Shown: positions 36,396 to 45,243, counted from the stretch's first letter. The stretch: 64,000 bases of DNA from Butyrivibrio sp. X503 (GCF_003625475.1 NZ_RAIQ01000001.1:62001-126000); one strand, 5' to 3'. Program-made: numbers and translations. The notes: a model not told the origin generated them from the sequence alone.

Positions 36396-37574
36396 TTAAT
36401 GGTGGAACAAACGAAGTCCTGTGAATGCCATTACCATATCGTGGCTGTTTGCTGCCTCGATAACGTTGTCATCACGAACAGATCCGCCGGGCTGAGCGAT
36501 GTACTTTACGCCGCTCTTGAAGGCTCTTTCAACATTATCTCCGAAGGGGAAGAATGCGTCTGAACCAAGAGCAACATCTGTGTTCTTATCAAGCCAAGCT
36601 CTCTTCTCCTCTTCTGTGAATACTTCAGGCTTTTCTTTGAAGATATTCTGCCACTTGCCGTCTGCAAGAACATCCATGTAATCAGCACCGATATAAAGAT
36701 CGATAGCATTGTCTCTGTCGGGTCTCTTGATGGTATCAAGGAAAGGAAGATTAAGAACCTGAGGTGCCTGACGAAGGAACCAGTTGTCAGCCTTGGAACC
36801 TGCAAGTCTTGTGCAGTGAATTCTTGACTGCTGTCCTGCTCCGATACCGATAGCCTGTCCGCCCTTAACGTAGCAAACAGAATTGGACTGTGTATATTTA
36901 AGTGTGATAAGTGCAATGATAAGGTCGATCTTAGCTGACTCAGGAAGTTCCTTGTTGTCTGTAACGATGTTTGTGAGCATGTCCTCACCGATCTCGATGA
37001 AGTTGTGTCCCTGCTCGAAAGTTACGCCAAATACCTGCTTCTTCTCGATAGCAGCGGGAACATAGTTCTCATCAATCTCGATAACAGCGTAGTTGCCGCC
37101 CTTCTTAGCCTTAAGAACCGCAAGAGCCTCATCTGTATAACCGGGAGCAATGATTCCGTCCGAAACTTCTCTTTTTACAAGGTTTGCAGTATCAAGGTCG
37201 CAGACATCCGAAAGTGAGATGAAATCTCCGAATGATGACATTCTGTCGGCGCCACGTGCTCTTGCATAAGCATTGGCAAGAGGTGAAAGCTCACCGAGAT
37301 CCTCTACCCAATAGATCTTTTTCTCAATATCTGAAAGAGGTGTTCCGACAGCGGCACCTGCAGGTGATACATGCTTAAAAGATGTTGCTGCGGGAAGTCC
37401 TGTTGCTTTCTTAAGCTCAGAAACAAGCTGCCATCCGTTGAGTGCATCAAGAAGGTTGATGTATCCGGGTCTTCCGTTAAGCACCTTTATGGGAAGGTCG
37501 CTTCCGTCCTCCATATATACTCTGGAAGGTTTCTGATTGGGGTTACAGCCGTATTTAAGTTCTATTTCGTTCAT
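36396..37574 (-). CDS. purH: Stand-alone AICAR transformylase (PurH C-terminal domain)
   Basis: 392 residues covering only the formyltransferase part of bifunctional PurH. Motifs: ELKYGCNPNQ at the start, TSFKHVSPAGAA (with the catalytic Lys-His pair), GAGQQSRIHC, GSDAFFPF and QPGGSVRDD. It formylates AICAR using 10-formyl-tetrahydrofolate. The IMP cyclohydrolase domain is absent and is supplied by the PurO-type gene 29 bases upstream. The pair sits behind a ZTP riboswitch, which senses the folate-starvation alarmone made from this enzyme's substrate. Confidence 0.95.
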   Translation of the reverse strand: MNEIELKYGCNPNQKPSRVYMEDGSDLPIKVLNGRPGYINLLDALNGWQLVSELKKATGLPAATSFKHVSPAGAAVGTPLSDIEKKIYWVEDLGELSPLANAYARARGADRMSSFGDFISLSDVCDLDTANLVKREVSDGIIAPGYTDEALAVLKAKKGGNYAVIEIDENYVPAAIEKKQVFGVTFEQGHNFIEIGEDMLTNIVTDNKELPESAKIDLIIALITLKYTQSNSVCYVKGGQAIGIGAGQQSRIHCTRLAGSKADNWFLRQAPQVLNLPFLDTIKRPDRDNAIDLYIGADYMDVLADGKWQNIFKEKPEVFTEEEKRAWLDKNTDVALGSDAFFPFGDNVERAFKSGVKYIAQPGGSVRDDNVIEAANSHDMVMAFTGLRLFHH

Positions 37575-37603
37575 ACCGTTTTCTCCTATTTTCCTACAAA
37601 TAA

Positions 37604-38311
37604 TTACTTATTCTTGTTGATGATCCTTGACTCGTACTTACCTGTCTCGATGTCAATGAATCTTGTGAACAATGAAACCTTATTATCCTCGTTGAGTGCG
37701 TTCCATACATTGTTTGTGAATGTATCGATGTCTCCCTCGATATTAACGAGTGTAGGCTCACCCTCATAGCTGGGAAGCGGATTTCCGTCCTTCATATATG
37801 TATGGATAAAATAGCCTTCGCCTGCCTTGGGATTTTCGTAAGCAAATGTAAATCTATGGCAAGAAGAAGGATCTCCGTTGTTGCTCTTAAGAATTGACAT
37901 AGCAAAATCGTATTTGCCGTTCTCTACGTTCATGATGCCGGAAATACGAGGTGTGTAGTTGGGCGCATCGGGCTCGAACTCTCTTGTGCGAAGAGCCTGC
38001 TCAAAAGTCTTGCCCTCTTTCATAAGATCGTAAACTGTATCTGTCTGATCGCCGTTGGTAACGATAGTTGAGTTACCGAGAACTCTTACGGGAGCGTAGA
38101 TGATAAGGCTGGGATCTTCCATCTTGGAAGGGTCGAATGCCTGAGTGCGGATACCTTCGCCGTCTTCTACAAATACTCTGTTTCTTGAATTTTCACTTCT
38201 TCCCATGATGAAGTAAGCACATGCTGCCTTTTTGCCGTCAGCTGTAAGGCCGATAACGATGCCTCTTCCGGGGTAAGTGGTGCGTGAGATTTCTTCCTGT
38301 AAATTAACCAT
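37604..38311 (-). CDS. purO: IMP cyclohydrolase, PurO family
   Basis: 235 residues of the PF07826 family (archaeal PurO type), recognisable by RTTYPGRGIVIGL, the FIMGRSENSRNRVF motif and FTNNVWNALNEDNKVSLF near the end. It closes formyl-AICAR to IMP, the last step of de novo purine synthesis. It supplies the activity missing from the stand-alone transformylase coded downstream. GGAGG precedes the ATG at 38311. About 110 bases of leader, with two imperfect 29-base repeats, separate it from the ZTP riboswitch terminator. Confidence 0.94.
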   Translation of the reverse strand: MVNLQEEISRTTYPGRGIVIGLTADGKKAACAYFIMGRSENSRNRVFVEDGEGIRTQAFDPSKMEDPSLIIYAPVRVLGNSTIVTNGDQTDTVYDLMKEGKTFEQALRTREFEPDAPNYTPRISGIMNVENGKYDFAMSILKSNNGDPSSCHRFTFAYENPKAGEGYFIHTYMKDGNPLPSYEGEPTLVNIEGDIDTFTNNVWNALNEDNKVSLFTRFIDIETGKYESRIINKNK

Positions 38312-38343
38312 ATCTGTCCTCCATTTAAATGAATCACATGCTT

Positions 38344-38416
38344 CACTAAACTCGAAAAAACCTTGTTAAGTGAACATGTGTGGCTCGCACTAAGCTCGAC
38401 AATACCTCGCCAAGTG
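38344..38416. repeat. Two imperfect 29-base direct repeats in the purO leader
   Basis: 38344-38372 and 38388-38416 share the frame CACTAA-x-CTCGA ... ACCT ... AAGTG with about six differences. Each unit starts CACT and ends AAGTG, so each can fold back. They lie between the riboswitch terminator and purO and look like a duplicated small palindromic element. Confidence 0.6.
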
Positions 38417-38423
38417 CTCTGCA

Positions 38424-38526
38424 CAAAAAAACCGCCTGGGAAACCACAAAAAGCGGTTGCCCAGGCGGTCGACATTCATTATTATTCTCCATACTCCCTC
38501 GTGGTTACCCACTTATCCGCCAGTTG
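38424..38526 (-). ncRNA. ZTP (pfl) riboswitch with terminator
   Basis: On the minus strand the aptamer begins CAACTGGCGG, continues with GGGTAACCACGAGGGA, and its second conserved part is CGACCGCCTGGGCA, the hallmark of the pfl motif. The CCGCC of that part pairs with GGCGG of the first. It is followed by a terminator stem CCGCCTGGG/CCCAGGCGG that shares the aptamer's 3' strand, then eight T. High ZTP (Z nucleotide, AICAR triphosphate) should favour read-through into purO and the transformylase gene. Confidence 0.94.
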
Positions 38527-38539
38527 TATGGACACATAT

Positions 38540-38568
38540 AACATACACTTTTGCTTAAAAAAAATCAA
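38540..38568 (-). promoter_or_regulatory. Promoter of the ZTP riboswitch-purO-purH operon
   Basis: TTGATT (38563-38568) and TATGTT (38540-38545) are spaced by 17 bases on the minus strand, with the start expected close to the aptamer's first helix. Confidence 0.55.
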
Positions 38569-38599
38569 GGTAAAAAATCACCAAAGATTTTTTATATGA

Positions 38600-39361
38600 T
38601 TACTTAAACGGATTTTCCGTAACTCCTCTCGCCATACAAAGGCATGAAGTTGCGCCCCTGTAAGAAAGCGGATTACCTTCAATATCCGTAACCTTGCAGC
38701 CCGCTTCCGATGCGATAAGCGCAGCTGCGGCGTAGTCCCAGAGCTGGATCTTAAGTTCAAAATATAAACTCGTTCTTCCAAGCGCGGTGCAGCACATATC
38801 CCATGCAGCCGTACCGGACCTTCTGAGGTCTACGCATTTGGGAAGTAGCTCTTTTGCCATCTCAAATGACTTGTCCCTAAGCTCAGTGTAGTAAGGAGCT
38901 GTTCCGAACACCGCCAGGGAGTCGGACAGGGGACTATCGGAGGACATGATCTTTTCACCATTCATGTAAGTCCCCTGCCCAATAACAGAGGAAAAAAGCA
39001 TCTCATCATAAGGGTTGTAGACTACAGCCATATATGGTTCCCCGTCTTTCAAAAGACCTATCGAAACCACAGAGGGTCTGTATTCAAAAATAAAATTACT
39101 TGTTCCGTCAATAGGATCGAGAACAAAACAATATCCACTGCTCATCTTTTCTTCGAAGACATCCTGTCCGTCCTCCTCACCGAGGAATGACGCCTCAGGA
39201 AGGATCTTCTCAAGTCTTTCGATCAAAAAAGCCTGAATCTTTTCGTCAGTCTCGGTGCAGAAGTTTGCATGACCCTCTTTTTCCATGATCTTTGGGCGCT
39301 TTGCGCTAAGCATTATGTCTCCCGCATCTTTTGCAGTTTCAATAATTTTCTCAATTAACAT
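38600..39361 (-). CDS. Inositol monophosphatase family protein
   Basis: 253 residues with all metal-binding motifs of the family: GEEDG, DPIDGTSNF and the later WDYAAAALIASEAG. It is a Mg2+-dependent phosphatase acting on inositol phosphates or related sugar phosphates (or 3'-phosphoadenosine nucleotides). GGAG lies about 8 bases before the ATG. It follows the 37-residue membrane peptide gene of the polyol operon by 68 bases, with no terminator visible between them, so it may be the last gene of that operon. Confidence 0.92.
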   Translation of the reverse strand: MLIEKIIETAKDAGDIMLSAKRPKIMEKEGHANFCTETDEKIQAFLIERLEKILPEASFLGEEDGQDVFEEKMSSGYCFVLDPIDGTSNFIFEYRPSVVSIGLLKDGEPYMAVVYNPYDEMLFSSVIGQGTYMNGEKIMSSDSPLSDSLAVFGTAPYYTELRDKSFEMAKELLPKCVDLRRSGTAAWDMCCTALGRTSLYFELKIQLWDYAAAALIASEAGCKVTDIEGNPLSYRGATSCLCMARGVTENPFK

Positions 39362-39429
39362 CTTACATCTCCGCTTGTCCTTGATATTTCTTTATTCTTT
39401 AGGACTTTTCTTAAAATAATACATCCTTC

Positions 39430-39543
39430 TCAGTCCTTGAACAAGCTGTGTACGATAGCGATGATGTTCCATACAGAGCCCCAGATCTGCCAAGCAAGGA
39501 GCAAAAGTAATACTATAGAAGCTACGCTTAAGATTATATTCAT
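39430..39543 (-). CDS. 37-residue single-span membrane peptide at the end of the polyol ABC operon
   Basis: A short frame with an excellent ribosome site (AGGGAGGAATTGTG then ATG), 15 bases after the second ATPase gene. The product starts MNIILSVASIVLLLLLAWQ, one strongly hydrophobic helix with several Trp residues, and ends in the polar HSLFKD. I do not recognise a family. Spacing, ribosome site and strand argue that it is translated with the transporter, perhaps as a small accessory to the permease. Its conservation in other genomes is untested. Confidence 0.65.
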   Translation of the reverse strand: MNIILSVASIVLLLLLAWQIWGSVWNIIAIVHSLFKD

Positions 39544-39558
39544 CACAATTCCTCCCTA

Positions 39559-40680
39559 TCAGTTCTTTTCTCTAATACGATCACCGGTCTCGATATCGAA
39601 AAGGTGTGTCTTTTCTTCGCGAACTTCGAGCTTTATAACGTCGCCTCTCTTGTAGCGCTTCTCATCTTCCGTGATAAGCATCATGAGTACGTCGCCTACG
39701 CGGACACCTATTCTTCTCTCATCTCCGAGATTCTCAAAAGTAGCGATCTCTTCGGAAGTTCCCTGTGAATCGGGTCCGCCGATAAGAACGTCCATAGGAC
39801 GAACGCCCATCTTGCAGCGGAATCCGTCACTTACTACACTGTAGTATCTCTTGGGAACCGCGATCTGAAGATTGGAATCCTCGAATGTAAAGAAGAATGT
39901 TCCGTCCTTATTTATAATGGTAGTCTCCAAAATGTTCATAGGAGGCTCACCGATAAATGATGCAACGAACTCATTGGCGGGATCGTCGTAAACTTCCGTA
40001 GGTGTTCCGAACTGCTGAAGCACACCGAAGTTGATGATAGCAATCTTATCAGCAAGTGACATAGCCTCGAGCTGATCGTGTGTAACGTAAACCGTTGTAC
40101 ATTTGATCTTGTTGATAAGACGCTTGATCTCGGTACGCATTGCCTGACGTGCCTTACCGTCAAGGTGTGACAAAGGCTCGTCCATAAGAAGGAGCTCGGG
40201 CTCTCTGATGATTGCTCTTGCGATATTAACACGCTGCTTCTGTCCGCCCGAAAGCTTAACGGGCATCTTATCAAGAAGGTCGTCTATCTGCATGAGAGGA
40301 GCGATCTCGCGAACTTTCCTGTCGATCTCTTCCTTGGGCACGCCCTTTGCTCTCATGTTGAACGCAACGTTTCCGTATACGTTTAAAGGCGGATACATCG
40401 CGTAATCTTCGAATGCAAGTCCGATATTTCTGTCCTTGGGATGAAGCTTGTTTACAAGTCTGTCTCCGATAAAGATCTCTCCGTCAGTTATCTCCTCAAG
40501 TCCTGCGATCATACGCAGTGTAGTTGTTTTTCCGCATCCGGAAGGACCGAGTAATGCGACAAATTCTCCCTGCTCACAGACAAGGTTAAGATCCTTTACA
40601 GCAAAATCATTCTTGATCTTTTTCTTTTTACCTGAATTATCATATCTTTTATAAAGATGATTAAGTGTCAATCCGGCCAT
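39559..40680 (-). CDS. CUT1-type sugar ABC transporter ATPase, second of two
   Basis: 373 residues of the MalK/UgpC group: Walker A GPSGCGKTT, signature LSGGQKQR, Walker B LLLMDEPLSHLD, the H-loop THD, and a C-terminal OB-fold regulatory domain. The Q-loop glutamine is Glu here (FEDYAMYP), as in its neighbour. Its start overlaps the stop of the first ATPase gene by one base. As the partner has a defective signature (LSNGQ), the two probably make a heterodimer with one canonical signature. It energises the two permeases coded upstream. Confidence 0.93.
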   Translation of the reverse strand: MAGLTLNHLYKRYDNSGKKKKIKNDFAVKDLNLVCEQGEFVALLGPSGCGKTTTLRMIAGLEEITDGEIFIGDRLVNKLHPKDRNIGLAFEDYAMYPPLNVYGNVAFNMRAKGVPKEEIDRKVREIAPLMQIDDLLDKMPVKLSGGQKQRVNIARAIIREPELLLMDEPLSHLDGKARQAMRTEIKRLINKIKCTTVYVTHDQLEAMSLADKIAIINFGVLQQFGTPTEVYDDPANEFVASFIGEPPMNILETTIINKDGTFFFTFEDSNLQIAVPKRYYSVVSDGFRCKMGVRPMDVLIGGPDSQGTSEEIATFENLGDERRIGVRVGDVLMMLITEDEKRYKRGDVIKLEVREEKTHLFDIETGDRIREKN

Positions 40681-41843
40681 TATTCTTCCTCCTTTGATGC
40701 AGCGAGTGCAATAAAGCTTGCCTCATCGTAACGAACTATATATTCTTTGCTCTCAAAGTCAAAGAGGATTATATGATCCATTTCGAGCTTAATGTAAACA
40801 TCGCTGTCGATCTCAACATTCAGACCGTTGGGGGCGATCATACGAAGCTGATAATCTCCGCACTCTGCAACGATAACAGATTTATTTCCGATACTCTCAT
40901 AGCTGTAGACCGTGCTCTTGAAATAACCTTCCTTGGGTTCAAAAGAGTACTTAACATTCTGAGGACGGATACCGATGTCGCAGCGTACCATTCCCTGCTC
41001 CTTGATCTTGGAATAAACATTGTCATCCTTAGGAAGAGCAAGAGTGATCTCTTCTCCGCATACATTGATCTTTGCATCAAATCCATCATTTGTTGCTGCA
41101 ACTGTTGCCTCAAAAATATTGATCTGAGGCTCGCCCATAAGCTGTGCGGTGAACTCATTGCAAGGCATGTAGTAGATCTCATCACCCGTACCTATCTGCA
41201 CGATCTTACCTTTATTGATAATGGCGATACGGTCGCCAAGCGCCATTGCTTCCATAAAGTCATGTGTTACATAGATACAAGTAGATCCGAGATTTGCCTG
41301 CATTTCCTTAAGCTCTGTACGCATAGAATTACGAAGCTTGGCATCAAGGTGTGCCAAAGGCTCATCCATAAGGAATACGTTGGGTGTACGAACGAGCGCA
41401 CGTCCCATCGCTACTCTCTGCTTCTGTCCGTTTGACAACTGGCTGGGAAGTCTCTCAAGAAGATTCTCCATCTTCATTGTCTTGGCAGCCCATTTAATTC
41501 TCTCGGCGATTTCCTCTTCACTTGCCTTGTAAAGCTTACTTCTAAGGGCTGATGCCATGTTGTCGTAAACAGTCATCTGAGGATACAGAGCATAATTTTC
41601 GAAAACCATCGCAACGTTGCGGTGTGCGGGATCTGTAAGGTTCATTACTTCATCGCCGAATTTTACAACGCCTTCTTCGGGCATCGCAATTCCGGCGATA
41701 CAGTTCAAAATAGTTGTCTTTCCTGCACCCGCAGGTCCGAACAATACAAAAAACTCTTTATCTTTAACGTCAATTGTGATTCCATCAAGTGCCTGAACTT
41801 TGCCGAAGGCCTTCTTGACATTCTCAAGTTGTATTCTTGCCAT
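40680..41843 (-). CDS. CUT1-type sugar ABC transporter ATPase, first of two, with altered signature
   Basis: 387 residues. Walker A GPAGAGKTT, Walker B VFLMDEPLAHLD and the H-loop THD are normal, but the signature motif reads LSNGQ rather than LSGGQ, and the Q-loop glutamine is Glu (FENYALYP). A C-terminal OB-type domain follows. Most CUT1 operons have no or one ATPase; two unequal ones, as in rhizobial glycerol transport (GlpS/GlpT), point to a heterodimer with one weakened ATP site. It follows the MalG-type permease gene by 9 bases. Confidence 0.93.
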   Translation of the reverse strand: MARIQLENVKKAFGKVQALDGITIDVKDKEFFVLFGPAGAGKTTILNCIAGIAMPEEGVVKFGDEVMNLTDPAHRNVAMVFENYALYPQMTVYDNMASALRSKLYKASEEEIAERIKWAAKTMKMENLLERLPSQLSNGQKQRVAMGRALVRTPNVFLMDEPLAHLDAKLRNSMRTELKEMQANLGSTCIYVTHDFMEAMALGDRIAIINKGKIVQIGTGDEIYYMPCNEFTAQLMGEPQINIFEATVAATNDGFDAKINVCGEEITLALPKDDNVYSKIKEQGMVRCDIGIRPQNVKYSFEPKEGYFKSTVYSYESIGNKSVIVAECGDYQLRMIAPNGLNVEIDSDVYIKLEMDHIILFDFESKEYIVRYDEASFIALAASKEEE

Positions 41844-41852
41844 AAGTCCTCC

Positions 41853-42677
41853 TTAACCTTTAACGGCACCAAAGCTGAGTCCACGAACGAGATGCTTCTG
41901 AATGCAAAGTGCAAAGATCACAGCAGGCAGAGCCGATACTGTTGAAGCAACCGCAAGCTGTCCATAGTGAGCACTGTCGGTACCTAAGTATTTCATGATC
42001 GCAACGGTTACAGGGTACACCTTGTTGCTTGAAAGAATGAGCGGGAAAGTGAAGGAATTCCAAGCAAATATAAAGGCGAGGAGCGCTGACGAAACCAAAC
42101 CGGGCTTGATCAGAGGAACCAGCATCTTGAAAAAGATCTGATACCAGCTGTAACCGTCGACCTGAGCCGCATATTCAATCTCTACCGAGATGTCCTCGAA
42201 ATATCCGCGGACAACCCATATCAAAAGAGGAAGTGATATTAGCTGGTAAACCCATATAAGGCCCACATAGCTGTCATAAAGACCGATTTTTTGGTAGATC
42301 ATGAAAAGTGGCAGAACAACCAATATTTCGGGTGCAAATTTATAAGAAAGAATCTGGAATGCCAATTCTTCTTTTCTCGGGAAATTGTATCTTGCAAGCG
42401 CATATGCCGCAGGCACACCTACAATTACAGATACCAAAACCGCACCGCCCGATACTATAACACTGTCAAGGATGTATCTTGCGTAGTTCGAACGAAGAAG
42501 TACTTCCTGATAGTTTGCAAGTGTGGGGTGGAACAAAAACGTTGTTGTAAATACTTCCGTATCTGACTTAAAAGTTATAAGCACCATCCAAATAAGAGGG
42601 AAGAGCGCAAATATCGCATATACGATAAGTAAGAAGTTTTGAAGCACATATAGTGCTCTCTGTTTTCCTGTCTTCAT
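41853..42677 (-). CDS. Sugar ABC transporter permease, MalG type
   Basis: 274 residues, six membrane helices; the EAA loop that docks with the ATPase reads EYAAQVDGYSWYQIF followed by LPLIKP-like sequence. AAAGGAGGAG lies just upstream of the ATG. It is the second permease of the polyol operon, 12 bases after the first. Confidence 0.93.
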   Translation of the reverse strand: MKTGKQRALYVLQNFLLIVYAIFALFPLIWMVLITFKSDTEVFTTTFLFHPTLANYQEVLLRSNYARYILDSVIVSGGAVLVSVIVGVPAAYALARYNFPRKEELAFQILSYKFAPEILVVLPLFMIYQKIGLYDSYVGLIWVYQLISLPLLIWVVRGYFEDISVEIEYAAQVDGYSWYQIFFKMLVPLIKPGLVSSALLAFIFAWNSFTFPLILSSNKVYPVTVAIMKYLGTDSAHYGQLAVASTVSALPAVIFALCIQKHLVRGLSFGAVKG

Positions 42678-42689
42678 CTTGCTCCTCCT

Positions 42690-43622
42690 TTACTCTTCCA
42701 GACCTGCGGCCTGCTTCTGTGCAGTACGCTGTAAGTTTACGATACGTTTTGCGGCAATGTTGATAATAAGCCAAAGAACCAGAATAAACGGTATTGCCGC
42801 ACCAAACTTCTGGAATTTGAAGCCTTTCTGATATGCGGTAAGCGAAAGAGACATCAGCGCATTTCCGGGGCCTCCCTTTGTAAGCGCGAAGATTATCGCA
42901 TATTCCTGAAGTGCCGCCATGAAGCGGAACAAAAGTGCTATGTAAAGGCTTGGCTTAAGCATCGGAAGTGTAAGGTTTGTAAAGTTAAACCATGCGCTTC
43001 CGCCATCAATAAGAGCCGATTCAAAAGGCGACTTCGGAAGTGACTGAAGTCCTGCCAAAACCAGCAGAATAATAAATGCGGTATTGATCCATACGTCTAT
43101 AATGATTACCGTCAGCATAGCCGTTCCCGGTGCTGCAGCCCATGGGAAGTTGTATACGCCGAATATATTCAAAAGCTTTTCAACAATACCTACCGAACTG
43201 TTCAACATAAGCTGCCATACGATCGTCGCCGTAACGGGTGCGATCATAAGCGGAAATACAAGCAGAACGCGCAGTACTTTTGAAAGCCCATTATTCAAAT
43301 TATTAAGTAAAATAGCGACTCCAAGACCTATAAGCATTTCCAGTACCGTGGAAATGACACCGTACATTAATGAAATTTTTACTGCTCCCCAGAATGCGGG
43401 ATCTCCCAACATACTTACCCAGTTGTTTATGCCTATGAATTTGTGAGTGGGAAGTTTAAAAGAATAATTAGTAAGTGAATACCAAATTGCCATTGCAAAG
43501 GGAACCATGATTCCGATTGTAATGATGAGTGAAGGTGCAACGATCAAATAGGGTCTGACACGTGTCGAAAACGGCACTTTGTTCAGTTCTGATTTACCGT
43601 TGCTCTTGTTCTTTGCGGTCAT
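42690..43622 (-). CDS. Sugar ABC transporter permease, MalF type
   Basis: 310 residues, six membrane helices after a polar N-terminus; the EAA loop is FESALIDGGSAWFNF followed by LPMLKPS. It forms the channel with the MalG-type partner coded next. A strong stem-loop sits between it and the binding-protein gene upstream, which is expected to keep expression lower than that of the binding protein. Confidence 0.92.
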   Translation of the reverse strand: MTAKNKSNGKSELNKVPFSTRVRPYLIVAPSLIITIGIMVPFAMAIWYSLTNYSFKLPTHKFIGINNWVSMLGDPAFWGAVKISLMYGVISTVLEMLIGLGVAILLNNLNNGLSKVLRVLLVFPLMIAPVTATIVWQLMLNSSVGIVEKLLNIFGVYNFPWAAAPGTAMLTVIIIDVWINTAFIILLVLAGLQSLPKSPFESALIDGGSAWFNFTNLTLPMLKPSLYIALLFRFMAALQEYAIIFALTKGGPGNALMSLSLTAYQKGFKFQKFGAAIPFILVLWLIINIAAKRIVNLQRTAQKQAAGLEE

Positions 43623-43651
43623 GTCTACACCTCATACATTATTCAAAACAT

Positions 43652-43677
43652 CACGGGGGAAAATTGCCTCCCCCGTG
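43652..43677 (-). repeat. Stem-loop between binding-protein and permease genes
   Basis: CACGGGGG and CCCCCGTG pair around 10 bases. No T-run follows on the minus strand, so it is likely a processing or stability hairpin that sets unequal amounts of the binding protein and the membrane subunits. Confidence 0.7.
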
Positions 43678-43710
43678 CGTTTTGTGTTAGTTTTTTACTT
43701 CTCTTTCAGA

Positions 43711-45171
43711 TTACTCTACTTCAAGATCGGAAACAAGTTCATCCATCGTAACCTTTAGCTGATCCATAGCTTCCTGAACGGAAGAATACTTATCGGTCGT
43801 TACAAGATCCTGGAGGGTCTTAGCCCACTCAGTTGTTGTCTCTGTGAAGTATGGCTGAGCTGTGAAGAAGATACTTGCATTTTTGGATATTGTAGAGAAG
43901 GCCTCGTAATATCCTTCTGCACCTGCAACAGACTGCTTGTAAGCTTCGTTGTTAAGTACCGAAGTACGAGGAGTGTCCGTGCAAGCCTTCTCAACGCCTG
44001 ACCAAAGCATAAACTCAGGACTTGTGAAGTACTGCATGAAGTACCAAGCAGCTTCCTTCTTTGTAGAATCAGCGTTCATAGCCATTGACCATACCCAAAG
44101 GTTAGACTTCATATCTGCCTCTGTCTTGCCTGCAGATTCGGGATAAGGAACCATGCCGAATGCCATGTTTCCGGCCTCGTTGGATGATCCGGGTGTATTC
44201 TGAGTATATCCACCTCTGTCTGCATCCCACATCATAGCTGCTTTTCCTGCACCGAGGTCAGCTCCGCACATTTCCCATCCGTATGTTGCCCACTGAGGAG
44301 CGCTGCCGTTCTTTACAAGGTCAACCCAGTACTCAGTCATAGCAACTGCTTCGGGAGAATTAACTTTACTTACAAGCTTGCCGTTCTCAATCTCAAAATC
44401 CTTAGCACCCCATGTTGAATACATGGACATATATGCGGGATGGATTGTTCCCCAGTCGGGAAGACCACGAACTGCAAGTCCGTAAGAACCGCTGCCGTCG
44501 AACTCTTTAAGAGCCTTGGCTGCTTCGAGAAGCTGCTCAGCTGTCTTGGGAGGCTCAATACCCTTCTCTTCAAGAATTCTCTTATTATATGTAAGGATAT
44601 TTACTTCCCATCCCATAGGAAGAGCCCACTGGAAGCCGGAGCCTACAGCATGTCCGGGAACGAGATCCCATTTAAGAGCATCGATAACCGCAGGAATGAA
44701 ATCATCGTAATCCCAATCAGGGCTTGTGAGTGTAGTGCCAATGTATTTCTCGAGAGGTTCAAGGTTGCCGGCTGTAGCATATTCCCATGACTGATATGCA
44801 CCTGTCATGAAAACGTCGATAGATCCTGAATGACTGCTGAGCTCAACGTTAAGCTTTTCAAAGTAATTTCCCTCGGGCATTGAAGAATAATTAACCTTGA
44901 TACCTGTTTTCTCAGTAAACTCGTCCAGTTTCTCTTCAACTGCATCTGCATAAGTATGTTCACTAAAAAGAACTGTGATCTCTTCACCATCATATTTCTT
45001 CCAGTCAAACTCTTCCGCTGCTGCTTCGGGGGAAGCGGATTCCGCTGCAGGTGCCGCTTGCTGTCCGTCAGATTCGGGGGTTCCAACTGCCTGGGGTGAG
45101 TCAACCCCACAGCCAGTGAGCGTTGCTGCTACCATTGTAGCCGCCAATACAAGTGACATTAACTTTCTCAT
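43711..45171 (-). CDS. Sugar (polyol) ABC transporter substrate-binding lipoprotein
   Basis: 486 residues. Signal peptide with lipobox LTGC and Cys21, then an Ala/Glu/Pro-rich tether (about 25-55) and a family-1 extracellular solute-binding domain. It lies directly after the polyol dehydrogenase gene and before the permeases, so it should bring the dehydrogenase's substrate to the transporter. The binding pocket cannot be read from sequence alone. Confidence 0.93.
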   Translation of the reverse strand: MRKLMSLVLAATMVAATLTGCGVDSPQAVGTPESDGQQAAPAAESASPEAAAEEFDWKKYDGEEITVLFSEHTYADAVEEKLDEFTEKTGIKVNYSSMPEGNYFEKLNVELSSHSGSIDVFMTGAYQSWEYATAGNLEPLEKYIGTTLTSPDWDYDDFIPAVIDALKWDLVPGHAVGSGFQWALPMGWEVNILTYNKRILEEKGIEPPKTAEQLLEAAKALKEFDGSGSYGLAVRGLPDWGTIHPAYMSMYSTWGAKDFEIENGKLVSKVNSPEAVAMTEYWVDLVKNGSAPQWATYGWEMCGADLGAGKAAMMWDADRGGYTQNTPGSSNEAGNMAFGMVPYPESAGKTEADMKSNLWVWSMAMNADSTKKEAAWYFMQYFTSPEFMLWSGVEKACTDTPRTSVLNNEAYKQSVAGAEGYYEAFSTISKNASIFFTAQPYFTETTTEWAKTLQDLVTTDKYSSVQEAMDQLKVTMDELVSDLEVE

Positions 45172-45243
45172 ACTGTCTCTCCTTATCTTTCTTCTTTTTG
45201 CATTTTGTCTTTGGTTCTTTTATTTCATTGTTGCATGCTTTTT

